NCBI GenBank assembly: GCA_944385195.1 | Contig: CALWWH010000233.1 | Coordinates: 1-5,414, forward strand | Direction: 5' to 3' | DNA length: 5,414 bases | Source of the DNA: an uncultured Oscillospiraceae bacterium | GTDB lineage: Bacteria; Bacillota; Clostridia; Oscillospirales; Oscillospiraceae | Part shown: one piece after another, positions 4,401 through 5,414 of the stretch | How positions within the stretch are numbered: position 1 is the stretch's first letter | Layout: the number at the start of each line of letters is the position of its first letter | Translations under genes and position numbers: made by a program | Notes under the pieces: generated by a model | What the model was told of the DNA's origin: nothing | The model's input: the letters and a program-made list of their open reading frames with translations, nothing else | The model's database searches: none

Positions 4401-5414
4401 ATGGTAAGCAAATCCAAGACCCGAAAAAAAGAGATCAGCCTGACAAGCGGCTCCATTGTGGGCGGCCTGATCCGCTTTGCGATCCCGCTGTTCTTCGGAC
4501 AGCTGCTGCAGCAGTTTTACAATATGGTGGACGCCTGGGTGGTCGGCAATTTTTCCTCCAACGACGCCTTTGCGGCGGTGAGCCTGTCCGGAAACCTGAC
4601 CTTTCTGGTCATCGGCCTCTTTAATGGCATTGCCGTCGGCGGCGGCGTAGTCATCTCCCGCTACTTCGGCGCGGAGGACCCGGAAAAGACGGCCCTGGCG
4701 ATCAACACCAACCTGATCTTTGGCATCCTGGCCAGCCTGGTCTCCACGGTCCTGGGCCTGCTCCTCTCACCGTATCTGCTGCGGTGGATGAACACACCCG
4801 ACAGCGTGCTGCCCCATGCCAAGGCCTACTTCAACATCTACTTTGCCGGCGTCTCCACGGTCATCATGTACAACACCTGTATGGCGATCATGCGCGCCGT
4901 CGGCGACAGCGTGCGGCCGCTTTATTACCTGCTGATCTCCTCGGTGGCCAATATTGTGCTGGATCTGCTGTTCGTGGCTGTCTTCCATTGGGGCGCCGGC
5001 GGGGCGGCCATTGCGACGGTCATCGCCCAGGCCCTCAGCGTGGCCCTGTGCCTCATTCGGATGTTCCGGGGTAAGGATGCCATTCGCCTGCGCCTGTCGG
5101 AGTTCCGCCTCAACCGGATCGCCATGAAGCAGATCCTCCGGCAGGGCCTCCCGGGCGGCGTGCAAAACACGGTCAACAGCATCGGCAATATGGTCGTACA
5201 GTCCTGCATCAACACCTTCGGCGCCTTTGCCATCTCCGGCTACGGCGCTTTCAGCAAGGTCGAGGGCCTGGTCTTCCTTCCGATCACCAGCATGAGCATG
5301 GCGCTGCCGACCTTTGTCAGCCAGAACCTCGGCGCGGACAGGATCGACCGCGCAAAAAAAGGCAGCGTCATCGGAATCGTAATCGGCTGCGTGTTTGCCG
5401 AGCTGATGGGCCTT
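4401..5414 (+). CDS. MATE family efflux transporter, N-terminal part (cut by window end)
   Basis: The frame is open for 338 codons to the last base, about three quarters of a usual MATE protein (around 450 residues). After a Lys/Arg-rich start come the family's first segment, LIRFAIPLFFGQLLQQFYNMVDAWVVGNF-like (23-51, key residues Pro29, Gln34, Asp44, Gly49), the glycine-rich AVGGGVVISRYFGAED (78-93), MRAVGD (164-169), and the start of the second half, QGLPGGVQNTVNSIGNMVVQ followed by QNLGAD (308-313). These are typical of MATE exporters, which use Na+ or H+ gradients to expel cationic drugs or metabolites; the substrate cannot be told. ATG 4401 has only a weak binding site (GGAAAG or AAGAAG, 7-10 nt away), whereas a strong one sits at 4319-4325, so an N-terminally longer form from TTG 4329 or CTG 4332 is possible. 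The gene is divergent from bioY with its own promoter. Confidence 0.9.
   Translation, partial: MVSKSKTRKKEISLTSGSIVGGLIRFAIPLFFGQLLQQFYNMVDAWVVGNFSSNDAFAAVSLSGNLTFLVIGLFNGIAVGGGVVISRYFGAEDPEKTALAINTNLIFGILASLVSTVLGLLLSPYLLRWMNTPDSVLPHAKAYFNIYFAGVSTVIMYNTCMAIMRAVGDSVRPLYYLLISSVANIVLDLLFVAVFHWGAGGAAIATVIAQALSVALCLIRMFRGKDAIRLRLSEFRLNRIAMKQILRQGLPGGVQNTVNSIGNMVVQSCINTFGAFAISGYGAFSKVEGLVFLPITSMSMALPTFVSQNLGADRIDRAKKGSVIGIVIGCVFAELMGL

Overview
The window looks like a chromosomal segment from a GC-rich (about 60% by eye) member of the Firmicutes, most likely a gut-type Clostridia of the Oscillospiraceae/Ruminococcaceae kind. The reasons are strong AGGAGG-type ribosome binding sites, sigma-A-like promoters with 17-bp spacers, long perfect hairpin terminators with A/T tails, and the gene families: an Lsa-type ABC-F ATPase, a membrane-anchored phosphodiester glycosidase, BioY and a MATE transporter. 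The organism assignment is inference. No insertion sequence, CRISPR array, tRNA or rRNA is visible.

Layout. (1) 10-1807, minus strand: a complete antibiotic-resistance-type ABC-F gene (56-1531) with a long regulated leader. The leader has an extended -10 promoter (1779-1807), a six-codon leader peptide MRHHSC with a perfect Shine-Dalgarno (1728-1748), candidate antiterminator pairings, and an intrinsic terminator with a T6 tract (1599-1630) lying 67 nt before the ABC-F start codon. A second terminator overlaps the stop codon (10-57). (2) 1808-2133, intergenic: phased direct repeats just upstream of the ABC-F promoter, an orphan 20-bp hairpin capped by a UUCG tetraloop, and the promoter of the next gene. 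(3) 2134-3423, plus strand: a membrane-anchored phosphodiester glycosidase (NAGPA/DUF2233-type) protein. (4) 3423-3461: a bidirectional terminator shared with the convergent gene. (5) 3496-4050, minus strand: bioY, the substrate-binding component of a biotin ECF transporter. A consensus promoter lies inside the upstream extension of its reading frame, which moves the start to a GTG and gives 184 residues. (6) 4051-4400: divergent intergenic region with the bioY and MATE promoters and a MATE leader that carries a strong but oddly placed ribosome binding site. (7) 4401 to the window end, plus strand: the first 338 codons of a MATE-family exporter, cut by the window edge.

The four genes are separately promoted and do not form one operon. 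Two are drug-related by family (ABC-F ribosome protection and MATE efflux), one is vitamin uptake and one is probably cell-envelope glycan processing. The best candidate for something not yet described is the ABC-F leader, which has all the parts of a ribosome-sensing transcription attenuator with a very short leader peptide.
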